From Terriglobales bacterium (GTDB taxonomy: Bacteria; Acidobacteriota; Terriglobia; Terriglobales; Acidobacteriaceae), in contig JAICWP010000005.1 in the NCBI GenBank assembly GCA_025934735.1, forward strand, positions 224,612-288,611: a stretch of DNA of 64,000 nt, read 5' to 3'. Within the stretch, counting starts at the first letter, position 1. Every line of letters starts with the position of its first letter. This document shows positions 37,082 through 46,704 of the stretch, piece after piece. The notes below the pieces were generated by a model. It did no database searches and had not been told where the DNA came from. It worked only from the letters and a program-made list of their open reading frames with translations. The position numbers were made by a program, and so were the translations under genes.

Positions 37082-38704
37082 CTACTTCGCCTGTTGGGCT
37101 GCATCCGCCAACTCAGTGCGACCCGGTTTGTCGCCAGAAGCACAAACCACCAGCAGCCGGCGAAAATACCTGCGGCTGGCCTGGCGGTCACCGGCTGACC
37201 GCGCCGCACGGCCCGCACCATAAAGAGCGCGAAACCGGTCCGGATCTATCTTCAGTGTCTTCTCGAACTCTGCCAGCGCAAGTTTTGGCTGGTTCAACTG
37301 CAGGAGCATCTCGCCCAGCAGTTCGCGAGCCGGCTTCAGCGGACCCGGCGTAAGGGCGCTCTTTTCGGTTGCATCCTCGCGTTGGGCCGCGGCAGCCATG
37401 TCGTGCAGGGCATCGTCTCTGCGACCCTGGGCCAGTAGCGCCCATGCCGACACATCCAGGTACTGAATTTGCACCTGTTCAGCCCAGTAGGACTCGTTTC
37501 CTTCCCGCAGCCGCTGTGCAATCTTGCGCAATGCCTCGGCAGCCGTTTGCGCGCCGGCGGCATTTCCAATCCGTGCGAAGCCTAAGCCTTGAGCAAAGTA
37601 CGTGACCGCGTCGGTATAAGGAAACGGCGTGTCGCGTACCGCAAGTTGCGCTGCCGCCGGCCAATCATTGCGCTCCAGCACAAAGCGCGCGGGAATTGCT
37701 GCCAGTGCGAAATAGCCGGCCGCAGGCGGCGCCGCACCCCCGATAATGTGCCTGGGATCAAAGCGCCCGCTCACCTCCCCCAGCGATTTCACCAGTTCCT
37801 CTGCCGCCTGGTCCCGCCCGGACTGCAGGTAGGCGTAAACCAAGTAGTCGTCAGCATGCAGCTCTTCGGCGGTTTGGCCTTGACGGCGCGCCGCGGCTGC
37901 AGCTGCGACATTACTGGCGATCGAGTCATTCCAATAGCCCACGCGGGTGAAAGTATGGGATGGCATATGCAGCGCGTGCGGGGCATCGGGCGCGATTTTG
38001 GCGTAGCGCCTCGCCGCCGCAATCGCCTTGTCCGCAAGCGGGGGCACGTCGTACGTATGAATAATGTAGTGGGCGAGGCCGGGGTGGTCCGGCTCTTCAG
38101 CGAACAGCTTCTCGAGTATCTGCCCTGCCTCTGCGCGACTGCGATAGGTTTTGTCGCTGGGGTCCGCGGAAGCAGCCAGCGCCAGCGCATAAAAAATGGT
38201 GGCCTCGTGGTCTCGCGGGTATCGCTGCGCCACTTCCGCCATGGCATCCCTATATCGCAGTAGCCGTGCTGGCTGCGGAGTGCGTTCAAAATCGGCGTAA
38301 AGCTTGGCCACTGCAGCGATGTAGGCGCGTTCCCGGTCGCTTTTTGCGCCTAATTCCACCGCCTGCGCCACGGCTGCGTGTCCATCCCGCAGTTGCGACG
38401 GTTGCCTCAATCCGTTGGCAAAGGGATTGCTCCATTGGCTTAGGGCGATGCCCCAATACGCCATCGCGCAGGATGGATCGGCTTTCAATGTCCGGTGAAA
38501 ACCATCTATGGCGCGGCTGAACTGAAAGGAGTGGAGCAGGGCCACGCCCCGATTAAATTCCTGTTGTGCCGGCGCATTGCAACTGGTCGCAAACCGCACG
38601 CTTCCCAGTTTCTCGATTGCCTGCCCGTGTGCGTGCTCCTGAGCCGGCGCACGGGCGAGCAGCATCAGACTGGAAACAACAACAATCGCAGCACTTCGCT
38701 TCAT
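37082..38704 (-). CDS. Secreted TPR-repeat protein
   Basis: 540 residues with a signal peptide (MKRSAAIVVVSSLMLLARAP). Starting M35 of the longer frame (ATG 38704) is supported by GGAAGA and by the signal sequence. Helical tetratricopeptide-like repeats occur at ~35-85 (QEFNRGVALLHSFQFSRAID, FHRTLKADPSCAMAYWGIAL) and near the C-terminus (PKLALAEFEKTLKIDPDRFR). The centre holds a HHxH-like stretch (HPGLAHYIIHTYD and PHALHMPSHTFTRVGYW) often seen in these acidobacterial TPR proteins; its role is unknown. Probably a periplasmic scaffold. Identical hairpins flank the gene. Confidence 0.85.
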   Translation of the reverse strand: MKRSAAIVVVSSLMLLARAPAQEHAHGQAIEKLGSVRFATSCNAPAQQEFNRGVALLHSFQFSRAIDGFHRTLKADPSCAMAYWGIALSQWSNPFANGLRQPSQLRDGHAAVAQAVELGAKSDRERAYIAAVAKLYADFERTPQPARLLRYRDAMAEVAQRYPRDHEATIFYALALAASADPSDKTYRSRAEAGQILEKLFAEEPDHPGLAHYIIHTYDVPPLADKAIAAARRYAKIAPDAPHALHMPSHTFTRVGYWNDSIASNVAAAAAARRQGQTAEELHADDYLVYAYLQSGRDQAAEELVKSLGEVSGRFDPRHIIGGAAPPAAGYFALAAIPARFVLERNDWPAAAQLAVRDTPFPYTDAVTYFAQGLGFARIGNAAGAQTAAEALRKIAQRLREGNESYWAEQVQIQYLDVSAWALLAQGRRDDALHDMAAAAQREDATEKSALTPGPLKPARELLGEMLLQLNQPKLALAEFEKTLKIDPDRFRALYGAGRAARSAGDRQASRRYFRRLLVVCASGDKPGRTELADAAQQAK

Positions 38705-38770
38705 CTGTCTTCCGCGCTCCGGGCAGAGCCAGCGGAATGGTACACCACACGCGGCGAGAAATCCCCCGCC

Positions 38771-38840
38771 GGGTGCCCCACTCAAGCCCCGTGGCCGGTG
38801 GCCCACTCAAGCCCTCTGTTGGCTTGAGTGGGTTAACGTC
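38771..38840. repeat. Partial copy of the 47-bp repeat with hairpin
   Basis: GGGTGCCCCACTCAAGCCCC, then CCCACTCAAGCC-CTCTGTT-GGCTTGAGTGGG (38802-38832). Arms and loop are identical to those at 37035-37065 and both are followed by TAACGT, so the TPR gene is framed by direct copies. Confidence 0.85.
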
Positions 38841-38859
38841 GGGCTGTCATCCTGACCGA

Positions 38860-38903
38860 GGATGCGCCTTACAGAAGCGCATCCGCGCGCAAGGACCTTG
38901 CGC
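38860..38903. repeat. Two adjacent hairpins after the YdiJ-like gene
   Basis: GGATGCGC-N9-GCGCATCC (38860-38884) then GCGCAAGG-AC-CTTGCGC (38887-38903), next to a GTCATCCTGA header of the dispersed repeat. They could act as the transcript end for the gene at 38962. Confidence 0.65.
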
Positions 38904-38961
38904 CTTCTTCGGGCGCACGCATAGCCTCCACGCCGCAGATTGTAAGTACCGTGAGCGGCTG

Positions 38962-41901
38962 TTAGTATTTCTCAGTTCCCTTCAGTCCCATCGCCATCAC
39001 CTCGGCCAGATGCAGCGCCTGCCGCCCGGTTTGCTGCTCGATCTGGCTTTGGCAACTGAAGCCGTCGGCAATGATCAGGGTTGACTCGTGCGCTTTGCGC
39101 ACCTCCGGCAGCAGCACCCGCTCGCCCACGGCCAGGGAAATGTCATAGTGGTCCTTTTCGTAACCGAACGCGCCCGCCATGCCGCAGCAGCCGGATTCCA
39201 GCAGCCGGTACTCCAGCCCCATCTTCTGCACCACCTGCTTCTCTTCTTTCAGCCGCATGATGGACTTGTGATGGCAATGCCCGTGCACAATCGCCTTGCG
39301 CGCCAGCTTGGGAACCGGGCATCCGTTCTTTTCCAGGAACTCAGCCAGCGTGAACGTTTGCTGCATCAGCTTCTGCGCCGGCTTCGACTCGGGCATCAGG
39401 CCGTGCATGTCGTCGCGAAACACCGAGCCGCAACTCGGCTCCAGCACCACCATGGGCGTGCAGGCCTCAATTTCCGGCGCCAGCGCCGCCAGCGCGCGCT
39501 CCAGGTACGATTTCGCCATATCCAGAAAGCCATAATCGTAGAGCGGACGCCCACAGCACAGGTGCTCTTGCGGCACCACCACCTGATACCCGGCCGTCTC
39601 CAGCACCTCCACCGCCGCCCGCGCGGCTTGCGGCTTGAAATAATTGTTGAATGTGTCCGGCCACAGCATCACCTGCGGCCTGCCCTGGTTGCGGACACCC
39701 CGTATTTGGAACCAGCTCTTGAAGGTTTGTGGCGCGAAGGCCGGAATGGTTCGTTGTCGCGGAATTCCCGCCGCCCACTTGGCCAGCGCGCTCAGCCCCG
39801 GCGCCTGCGTGAACCGGTTCGCCAAACCCGGCGCCACCGAAGCCAGCCGCGCCCACTTGTCAATCCAGCCAAAAGCATAGGCGTGCAGCGGCCGCAGCCG
39901 CCCCTCCCAGTAGTGCGCCAGGAACTCCGCCTTGTAGGTGGCCACATCTACATTCACCGGGCAATCGCCCTTGCACCCTTTGCACGCCAGGCACAGGTCG
40001 AGCGCCTCCTTCACCTGCTGGTCGCGCCATCCGCCTTTGATGATGTCGCCGTGCAGCATCTCCCACAGCAAGTGGGCGCGCCCGCGCGTGCTGTGCCGCT
40101 CTTCGTGCGTCACCATGAAACTGGGACACATGGTGTCCTGCTCGCCTTGGCCGCTCCAGCGCCGGCACTTGCCTACTCCCACGCAGCGCAGCGTGGCGTG
40201 CGCGAAGCTGCCGTGATCGGCCGGAAACTGGAAGTGCGTGGGCGGATGCGGCGCCACGTATCCGGCTCCCAGCCGCAGGTTTTCCTCGATCCGGTAGGGG
40301 TCCACTACCTTGCCCGGGTTCATCTTCCAGTCCGGATCCCAGATGGCCTTGAACTCTTTGAACCCTTCCACCAGTTCCGGCCCGAACATGCGGTCGAGAA
40401 ACTCGGCTCGCGACTGCCCATCCCCGTGCTCGCCGGAAAGCGACCCGCCATAGCCCACCACCAGCGCAACCGCTTCCTCCATGAAGGCGCGGTATTTCTG
40501 AATGCCCGCCGCCGTCTCCAGGTCGAAGTCCACCCGGCAGTGCACGCAGCCTTGCCCGAAGTGCCCGTAGAGCGCCGAGGTGTAGCCATATCTCTGGTAG
40601 AGCGCGCGCAGGTCCCGCAGGTAGGAACCAATCTTTTCCGGCGCCACCGCCGAATCCTCCCAGCCTTCCCAGCTATGTTTCTCTCCCGGAACAAACGAGT
40701 TGGCGCCCAGCGCCGACTCGCGCACCACCCAGATGCGACGCTGCTGCTCCGGGTCGCTGAAGACCCGCGCCTCGAGCGCCGTTCCCTGCGAAGCCTGCGC
40801 GAACCGCGTAGCCTGCGCCAGCGCCTCTTCCCCGGTGTCCGCCCCGAACTCCACCAGCAGCCACCCGCTGCCCTGCGGCATCATGGCCAGGTATTCCTGC
40901 TGCGGCAGCCCCTTCTTGCGGATGTTGATGGCCACCACCTCATCGAAGCCTTCCAGCCCGATGGGCCCAAACTCAACCACCCGCGGCACATCGTCGCCCG
41001 CCAGGTACATATCGGGATAGCCCAGCAGCACCAGCACCCGCGCCGGCGGGCTGGGTATCAGCCGCACCTTGGCTTCCAGCATGGTGACGCACGTGCCCTC
41101 GCTCCCAACCAGCGCCCGCGCCACGTTGCAGCGCCCGTCCGGCCCGGGCAGCAGCTCATCCAGGTTGTAGCCGGAAACGCGCCGCGGAATCTTTGGGTAA
41201 CGCTCCCGGATCAGTCCGGCGTACCGTTCCCGCAACGTGCGCAGCCGCGAATAAATTTCTCCCTCGCGCCCGCCCTGGGCCGCTGCTCGCTGCATTTCGG
41301 CGTCATTTATCCAGCCCACCTTCATGCGCGTGCCGTCGTAGAGCAGCAACTCCATCTCGTGCACGTTCTCCGCCGACTTGCCGGACATCTGCGAGTGCAC
41401 GCCGCACGAGTTGTTGCCCAGCATGCCGCCCATGGTGCAATGCGTGTGCGTCGCCGGATCCGGTCCCCAGGTCAGCTTGTGCGGCGCCGCCGCTTCCCGC
41501 AGCCGGTCGCAAATGACCCCCGGCTGCACCCGCGCATACTTCTCCTCCGCATTGATCTCCAGAATGTTGTGCAGATACTTGGTCCAATCCATCACCACGG
41601 CCACGTTGCAGCACTGTCCCGCCAGGCTGGTGCCGCCTCCCCTGGACAGTACCGGAGCGCCAAACTTGCGGCATGCCGCCACCGTCTGCACCACATCGTC
41701 AAGGTTCTTCGGAATCACCACCCCGATCGGCGCCTGCCGGTAATTGGACCCGTCCACCGTGTACGCCGCCCGGCTGCCTGCGTCGAAGCGCACTTCGCCC
41801 TCGAGCGTTCGCCGCAGTTCCGCCTCCAGCCCAGCCGCATCCACGCGAAGGATGCGCCAGGCCCCCGGCTCCATCCTTACCGCCTTGGCCGCTTCCGCCA
41901 T
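38962..41901 (-). CDS. YdiJ-like FAD/Fe-S dehydrogenase
   Basis: 979-residue fusion of a flavin dehydrogenase with a GlpC-like iron-sulfur protein. N-terminal FAD PCMH domain (GVVIPKNLDDVVQTVAACRK, SRGGGTSLAGQ, GGMLGNNSCG), FAD-oxidase C domain (GHFGQGCVHCRVDF, LSGEHGDGQSRAEFL), then two [4Fe-4S] regions (CLACKGCKGDCPVNVD and a C-x..-CPSF group) and two CCG domains (HLCCGRPLYDYG, ESGCCGMAGAFGYE). E. coli YdiJ (1018 residues), a D-2-hydroxyglutarate dehydrogenase, has this layout; D-lactate is also possible. It would pass electrons to quinone at the membrane. Alternative start is Met10. Confidence 0.93.
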   Translation of the reverse strand: MAEAAKAVRMEPGAWRILRVDAAGLEAELRRTLEGEVRFDAGSRAAYTVDGSNYRQAPIGVVIPKNLDDVVQTVAACRKFGAPVLSRGGGTSLAGQCCNVAVVMDWTKYLHNILEINAEEKYARVQPGVICDRLREAAAPHKLTWGPDPATHTHCTMGGMLGNNSCGVHSQMSGKSAENVHEMELLLYDGTRMKVGWINDAEMQRAAAQGGREGEIYSRLRTLRERYAGLIRERYPKIPRRVSGYNLDELLPGPDGRCNVARALVGSEGTCVTMLEAKVRLIPSPPARVLVLLGYPDMYLAGDDVPRVVEFGPIGLEGFDEVVAINIRKKGLPQQEYLAMMPQGSGWLLVEFGADTGEEALAQATRFAQASQGTALEARVFSDPEQQRRIWVVRESALGANSFVPGEKHSWEGWEDSAVAPEKIGSYLRDLRALYQRYGYTSALYGHFGQGCVHCRVDFDLETAAGIQKYRAFMEEAVALVVGYGGSLSGEHGDGQSRAEFLDRMFGPELVEGFKEFKAIWDPDWKMNPGKVVDPYRIEENLRLGAGYVAPHPPTHFQFPADHGSFAHATLRCVGVGKCRRWSGQGEQDTMCPSFMVTHEERHSTRGRAHLLWEMLHGDIIKGGWRDQQVKEALDLCLACKGCKGDCPVNVDVATYKAEFLAHYWEGRLRPLHAYAFGWIDKWARLASVAPGLANRFTQAPGLSALAKWAAGIPRQRTIPAFAPQTFKSWFQIRGVRNQGRPQVMLWPDTFNNYFKPQAARAAVEVLETAGYQVVVPQEHLCCGRPLYDYGFLDMAKSYLERALAALAPEIEACTPMVVLEPSCGSVFRDDMHGLMPESKPAQKLMQQTFTLAEFLEKNGCPVPKLARKAIVHGHCHHKSIMRLKEEKQVVQKMGLEYRLLESGCCGMAGAFGYEKDHYDISLAVGERVLLPEVRKAHESTLIIADGFSCQSQIEQQTGRQALHLAEVMAMGLKGTEKY

Positions 41902-42037
41902 CTGCTCTCCGTAATCTCCCTTAACATTTACCTGGAAATCTGGCTTTCACTCCATAAATAAGATTCTGCACGAGTGTGGAAGCGTGCGGCTTCATTTGCA
42001 TGAACTCAGCCTGTGCAACCTGCTCCCCAAAATATGA

Positions 42038-42061
42038 AAGGCATGGCCCTAGCCATGCCTT
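42038..42061 (-). terminator. Possible terminator after the zinc-ribbon gene
   Basis: AAGGCATGGC-CCTA-GCCATGCCTT, a 10-bp perfect stem. On the minus strand it is followed by TTCATATTTT, a weak U-rich tract, 33 bases past the stop. Confidence 0.6.
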
Positions 42062-42093
42062 CATTCTGCGCTTCATCTCTGTCCAGCCCAAGC

Positions 42094-42779
42094 TCAATTG
42101 GGCTGTGGCTCGCTCGGTGACGCCTTCACTCCTCCCACATTGGAAATTACAAAGCGCGTCATGCTCCCGCTCGGCTCGATCACAATGTTCATCATTCCTT
42201 TATTCGTGGCGAACACGATGGTGCGCTGGTTCGGGTCGCTCACGTTTATGTTGGACCGGGGAAAGCGCGCCTTGTAGAAAGCTTCCACCAGGTCGGGCGA
42301 ATCCGGCGTCTCAAACTGGCTGTAAGCGTACTCATCCCCCCGAAGTTAACGGAGGCGCTGCCCGGCAGCGGCCTCGCCCCGGGATAAATATCAATGCCCT
42401 GCTTCTTCAGCGCTTCCGTGGGATCGGTGTTGCTCTCCACGTTTCCGAACGGCGCTTCGATTCGCGATCCGTTCTTGCCGGTTTCCACGTGGCTCCTGCT
42501 GGCCAGTCGCCATACTCCAAACCCGATGACCGCTCCGCCCAGCACGATGACTCCTATAATGATGGCCACCACCAGCAGGATGACCTTCAGCGCTCCTCCC
42601 CCGGACGCGGGCGTAGAGGGCGAAGGTGCGGTCGCCGCCGCGGGCTTGGCCGCCGCCGCTACTAACCCGCCGCCCGCCACAGGCGATGGACCCGCTGTTC
42701 CCCCTATAGCTGCACCACATTTGGTGCAAAATTTCGCCGATCCCTCCAGCGTCGCTCCGCAGGATGTACAAAACGCCAT
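42094..42779 (-). pseudogene. Zinc-ribbon membrane protein, frameshifted
   Basis: Begins MAFCTSCGATLEGSAKFCTK CGAAI: two CxxC knuckles of a double zinc ribbon (residues 4-22), a Pro/Ala/Gly linker, one TM helix (VILLVVAIIIGVIVLGGAVI) and a C-terminal domain. In this frame the protein ends with low-grade sequence after FGG. Adding one G to a run of six G (42336-42341) restores DEYAYSQFETPDSPDLVEAF and continues to KARFPRSNINVSDP and a stop at 42094, a much better ending. So it is a -1 frameshift: a damaged gene, a sequencing error, or slippage on the homopolymer. GAGGTGAG precedes the ATG. Confidence 0.78.
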
Positions 42780-42930
42780 ATCTCACCTCGACCAGACAAA
42801 CAAAACAGATAAACTGCTTTCCGCGGAGTATATCCCAACCCCCTGCTGCCATGAAAGGAACTCCGGGCCCGGCTTTCGGGCCATCGCACGCCGCGCTCCT
42901 CGGCTGCATCCCAAAACCAGGGGGACTCTT

Positions 42931-43107
42931 ATGCTGGTTGTCTGGACGATTATTTTTGGGCTTTTGGCTGCTCTTTTCGGAACACTGGGCTACACCGGAG
43001 CGGCCCACGGCTGGGTGCTGCTGGCCAAGGTTCTGTTCAATGTGACTGTAATCGCCTTTGGCATGGCGCTGCTGGCGGGCCAGTTGGTCGTCAGGCACTT
43101 GCCCTGA
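42931..43107 (+). CDS. DUF1328-like small membrane protein
   Basis: 58 residues, MLVVWTIIFGLLAALFGTLG YTGAAHGWVLLAKVLF..., two hydrophobic helices around a Gly-Tyr-Thr-Gly-Ala turn, like the YtjA/DUF1328 family of 50-60-residue membrane proteins. The ATG at 42931 has an AGGGGGA ribosome-binding site. It is convergent with ctaF (16 bases between stops) and divergent from the zinc-ribbon gene. Function of the family is unknown. Confidence 0.82.
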   Translation: MLVVWTIIFGLLAALFGTLGYTGAAHGWVLLAKVLFNVTVIAFGMALLAGQLVVRHLP

Positions 43108-43122
43108 TTGGCTGAACCCGCT

Positions 43123-43407
43123 CTACGACCACGCTCGGGTGATGTAGTCCGTCATGGTCATCAGCAGCAGAATTGATAGCCAGAAAAATCCCGCCACAAT
43201 CACCAGCACCGTGGTCTTCACATCAATGTACTTGGCGTGCATGAAGAACAGCACCACCAGCGAGCCCTTCACGGTGGCGATCAGCAGCGCCACCACCGGG
43301 CTCAACGCGCCCATGTTCACGTACGACAGCGCCGCCGTGGCCGCCGTAAGGCACATCAGGATCGCCCACACCGTGAAATACAGCTTCGCGCTTATGACCT
43401 TTTCCAT
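43123..43407 (-). CDS. ctaF: Cytochrome c oxidase subunit IV (caa3-type)
   Basis: 94 residues with three TM helices (YFTVWAILMCLTAATAALSY, VVALLIATVKGSLVVLFFMH, TTVLVIVAGFFWLSILLLM). KGSLVVLFFMHAKY is the hallmark of prokaryotic COX IV/CyoD-like subunits that stabilise CuB assembly. It is the last gene of the act-cta operon, 7 bases after ctaE. Length is normal. Its role is structural. Confidence 0.9.
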   Translation of the reverse strand: MEKVISAKLYFTVWAILMCLTAATAALSYVNMGALSPVVALLIATVKGSLVVLFFMHAKYIDVKTTVLVIVAGFFWLSILLLMTMTDYITRAWS

Positions 43408-43414
43408 ATCGTTC

Positions 43415-44083
43415 TCAACCCACGTGATGGTGTCCGATCAGGTACAGCAGCGGGTACAGATAAATCCATATCAGGTCCACGAAGTGCCAGTACAATCCCG
43501 TGTTCTCGATGGGATTGTGGTAATCCGCGGAAAAATGTCCGCGCTCGTTCATGTACAGCATGGTGGAGACCAGCCCAATCCCGATCAGCACGTGCAGCGC
43601 GTGGAACCCCGTCATCACGAAGTACAGCACGAAGAACATCTCCACGTGCCGCGGGTCTATGCCGGCAAAGTGAAACGCTGGCCCGGGAAACTCGTGCGCC
43701 AGCCAATGCTCGTGGTACTCCATTCCCTTAAGCACCATGAATGCGATGGCGAAACAGATGGTGACCGCCAGCATGATCGAGGTTAGCCGCCGCCGCCCCT
43801 GCTGGATCGCGAGCACGGCCAGCACCATGGTCAGGCTGCTGCAGATCAGCACTGCCGTGTTGACCGTCCCGATCCAGAAGTTCATGTGCTGGCTGCCTTC
43901 CTGCCACGCTAGAAAGTATTCGTAGCGGTAGGCCAAGTAGGCCATGAACATGCCACCGAAAAACATGATTTCGGTGATCAGGAACACCCACATTCCCATG
44001 GAGGAAGCGCCGCGCTGCTGCTCCATGTTTTCGAAATGGTGCCGCAGTTCGTGGGTCGCCAGGGCTTCGCTGCTATCCGACAA
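43415..44083 (-). CDS. ctaE: Cytochrome c oxidase subunit III
   Basis: 222-residue membrane subunit, five TM helices of the short COX III type. N-terminus [20 protein letters not shown] is soluble, followed by [34 protein letters not shown] and [20 protein letters not shown] are conserved COX III blocks (WHFVDLIW). It stabilises the catalytic core. Its ATG lies 11 bases inside the end of ctaD, giving an overlap typical of coupled translation. Confidence 0.95.
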   Translation of the reverse strand: MSDSSEALATHELRHHFENMEQQRGASSMGMWVFLITEIMFFGGMFMAYLAYRYEYFLAWQEGSQHMNFWIGTVNTAVLICSSLTMVLAVLAIQQGRRRLTSIMLAVTICFAIAFMVLKGMEYHEHWLAHEFPGPAFHFAGIDPRHVEMFFVLYFVMTGFHALHVLIGIGLVSTMLYMNERGHFSADYHNPIENTGLYWHFVDLIWIYLYPLLYLIGHHHVG

Positions 44084-45704
44084 CGGGGACCTCCTTGGGA
44101 AGATCGTCGTAGTTGTAGGCTTCCCAGGTTACGACCGGCGTCTCTTCAAAGTTATAAGTTGGCGGCGGCGATGCCGTCTTCCACTCCAGGCCGGCCGCGC
44201 CCCAGGGATTGTCTCCGGCTTCCTTCCCGTAGCGCAGCGACCACAGAAAATACACCATGGGCAGCAGGTACCCCACCGCCAGCACCGTGGAACCCGCCGT
44301 GGAAAGCACGTTCAGAACCTGGAACTCCGGGGTGTAGGCGTGGTACCGCCGCGGCATTCCCGTCCACCCCAGAATGAATTGCGGGAAGAAGGTCAGGTTG
44401 AAGCCGATGAAAATGGTCATCGCCGCCAGCTTGCCCCACGACTCCGGATACATCCGCCCGGTTATTTTTGGCCACCAGAAATGCATCCCTGCCAGGTAGG
44501 CCATCACCATCCCGCCTACCATGATGTAGTGGAAATGGGCCACGATGAAGTACGTGTCGGTCACGTGCACATCCACGCCCAGCGACGCCAGAAACAGTCC
44601 TGTCATCCCGCCCATGGTGAACAGGCCGATGAAGCCCATGGCGTAGAGCATGGGCGTGGAGTAGTAAATCTTTCCCTTGTACATGGTGGCCGTCCAGTTG
44701 AACACCTTGATCGCTGAAGGCACCGCCACCAGGTAGCTGAAGAAGGAAAACACCATGGCCGAATACACCGAGATGCCGGCGACAAACATGTGGTGCGCCC
44801 ACACCAGGAAGCCCAGCACCGCTATCCCGATGCTGGCCAGGGCCACGAATTCGTAGCCGAATACCCGTTTCCGCGAGAAGCAGGGAATGATCTCGCTCAC
44901 TACCCCCATTCCCGGCAGGATCATGATGTACACCGCGGGATGCGAGTAGAACCAGAACAGGTGCTGGAACAGCAGCGGGTCGCCGCCCAATTGCGGGTTG
45001 AACACTCCCAGGTGGAACATCCGCTCCAGCCCTACCAGCGCCAGGGTAATCGCCAGCACCGGCGTCCCCAGCACCTGGATGATGGAAGTAGCGTAGTTCG
45101 ACCACAGGAACAGCGGCATCCGTCCCCAGGTCATGCCCGGAGCCCGCATTCGGTGGATGGTCACAATAAAATTCAGCCCGGTAAGGATGGACGAAAAGCC
45201 GGCAATAAAAATGGACACCGCCGCCAGCACCACATGCGTGCCCAGGTAAGCCGTGCTCAGGGGCACATAGAACGTCCAGCCCGTGTCCACGCCCCCGGTC
45301 AGCATGGTGTACAGCATCAGGCCGCCGCCAATGATGAACAGGTACCAGCTCAGCAGGTTGATGCGCGGGAACGCCAGGTCCTTGGCCCCGATCATCATCG
45401 GCACCAGGAAGTTTCCCAGCACCGCCGGCACCGCCGGGAGGAGGAAGAAGAAGATCATCACCTGGCCGTGCATGCTGAACAGCTTGTTGTAGGTGTCCGC
45501 CTGCACCAGGTCGCCCTGCGGCGTCAGCAGTTCCAGCCGGATCAGCAGGGCAAAAAAACCGCCGACGAAAAAGAAGAACGTGATCGTAATCAGGTACAGT
45601 AACGCGATGCGCTTGTGGTCAGTGGTCAGCAGCCACGACCGGAAGCCGTAATCGGCATTCAGGTAATGTTCGCGTTCCGCGGTTATTGCGCTTGCAGTCG
45701 CCAT
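44073..45704 (-). CDS. ctaD: Cytochrome c oxidase subunit I
   Basis: 543-residue catalytic subunit holding heme a, heme a3 and CuB; reduces O2 and pumps protons. Twelve or more TM helices. Heme and Cu ligands are seen: [13 protein letters not shown] (low-spin heme His), [17 protein letters not shown] (CuB His and cross-linked Tyr), [10 protein letters not shown] (CuB His pair) and the late [11 protein letters not shown] (heme a3/a His). The Glu of A1 oxidases is replaced: YSHP rather than xEHP marks the A2 subgroup, as in Thermus and Rhodothermus caa3. One base after ctaC. Confidence 0.97.
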   Translation of the reverse strand: MATASAITAEREHYLNADYGFRSWLLTTDHKRIALLYLITITFFFFVGGFFALLIRLELLTPQGDLVQADTYNKLFSMHGQVMIFFFLLPAVPAVLGNFLVPMMIGAKDLAFPRINLLSWYLFIIGGGLMLYTMLTGGVDTGWTFYVPLSTAYLGTHVVLAAVSIFIAGFSSILTGLNFIVTIHRMRAPGMTWGRMPLFLWSNYATSIIQVLGTPVLAITLALVGLERMFHLGVFNPQLGGDPLLFQHLFWFYSHPAVYIMILPGMGVVSEIIPCFSRKRVFGYEFVALASIGIAVLGFLVWAHHMFVAGISVYSAMVFSFFSYLVAVPSAIKVFNWTATMYKGKIYYSTPMLYAMGFIGLFTMGGMTGLFLASLGVDVHVTDTYFIVAHFHYIMVGGMVMAYLAGMHFWWPKITGRMYPESWGKLAAMTIFIGFNLTFFPQFILGWTGMPRRYHAYTPEFQVLNVLSTAGSTVLAVGYLLPMVYFLWSLRYGKEAGDNPWGAAGLEWKTASPPPTYNFEETPVVTWEAYNYDDLPKEVPVVG

Positions 45705-45705
45705 G

Positions 45706-46701
45706 TCACTTCACCCTTGGTTGAGCTGACGTGTTGGGTACGGCCGGGCGATTGCTCACCGGCTCGGCCTGCTGCGATCCCTGCAGCGATTTGACGTACG
45801 CGATCAGGCTCAGCAATTGCTCCTCGTTCACCACCCCCTGGAAGCTGGGCATGATGTTCTTGAACCCGGCGACGATCTTCGCCCCCGGGTTCAGGATGGA
45901 TTCGCGCACATAGTTCTCGTCCGCCACCACCGTGCGCCCGTCCTCCAGCAGCACCGGCTTGCTGAATACGCCCACCAGGTTGGGGCCCCGGCCCTGTGTG
46001 TCTGAACGGTGGCAACTGCCGCATCCTAGTTGCTGGAATAGCTTCTGTCCCGTGGACGCCAGCGAGCCCTCTCCTCCTCCGCCCGACAGCCACGCTTCGT
46101 AGGCCGCCGGATTCATCACCACGATGCTGCCGATCATCCCGGAGTGCTGCGTCCCGCAGTATTCCGCGCAGAACAGGTGATACGTTCCCGGACGGATGGC
46201 GTGAAACCACAACGTCGTGTAACGTCCCGGCAGAACATCCTGCTTTAGCCGGAAGGCGGGCACGAAAAAGCTGTGGATTACGTCCTGCGAGGTCATGATC
46301 AGCTTCACGTTCCGGTCCACCGGCACATGCAGCTCGTTGATCTCCCGCTGCCCGTCCGCGTGCTGCAGCTTCCACATCCACTGCTTGGCCACCACGTAAA
46401 TTTCCATCGAATCCGGCGGCGCCGTGCGTTCCTGGAAGTAGAGGACCGCTCCCCACACAAAGAAGATCAGGAAAATTCCGAACGGCACCAGCGACCAAGT
46501 CGTTTCCAGCGCCAGCGAACCCAGAATGGGAGTCGGTTTATCCACCAGGTCATGCCGGTAACGCAGGGCAAACAGCGTTATAAGGATAAAAATCATGAGG
46601 GTGACCGTTCCGGTCACCAACAAGAGAAAGATGAAGAGTGCGTCCAGATTGCTCGCCGACGTCGCGGCTCGCACCGGCCAGATTGGAAAATTCGGGAACA
46701 T
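45706..46701 (-). CDS. ctaC: Cytochrome c oxidase subunit II with fused cytochrome c
   Basis: 331 residues. Two N-terminal TM helices ([20 protein letters not shown] and [20 protein letters not shown]), a cupredoxin domain with the CuA site ([26 protein letters not shown]: Cys-x3-Cys-x3-His-x2-Met), and a C-terminal cytochrome c domain with heme motif [10 protein letters not shown] and a Met ligand in [12 protein letters not shown]. The fusion defines a caa3-type oxidase. It receives electrons from ACIII directly or via soluble cytochrome. Three bases after sco, one base before ctaD. Confidence 0.97.
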   Translation of the reverse strand: MFPNFPIWPVRAATSASNLDALFIFLLLVTGTVTLMIFILITLFALRYRHDLVDKPTPILGSLALETTWSLVPFGIFLIFFVWGAVLYFQERTAPPDSMEIYVVAKQWMWKLQHADGQREINELHVPVDRNVKLIMTSQDVIHSFFVPAFRLKQDVLPGRYTTLWFHAIRPGTYHLFCAEYCGTQHSGMIGSIVVMNPAAYEAWLSGGGGEGSLASTGQKLFQQLGCGSCHRSDTQGRGPNLVGVFSKPVLLEDGRTVVADENYVRESILNPGAKIVAGFKNIMPSFQGVVNEEQLLSLIAYVKSLQGSQQAEPVSNRPAVPNTSAQPRVK

Positions 46702-46704
46702 GGA

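Noticed and set aside
39088..41961. A 957-codon open frame antisense to the YdiJ-like gene
   Set aside because: The opposite strand codes for a clear FAD/Fe-S protein; the antisense frame is Arg/His-rich with no motif and is a by-product of high-GC codon use.
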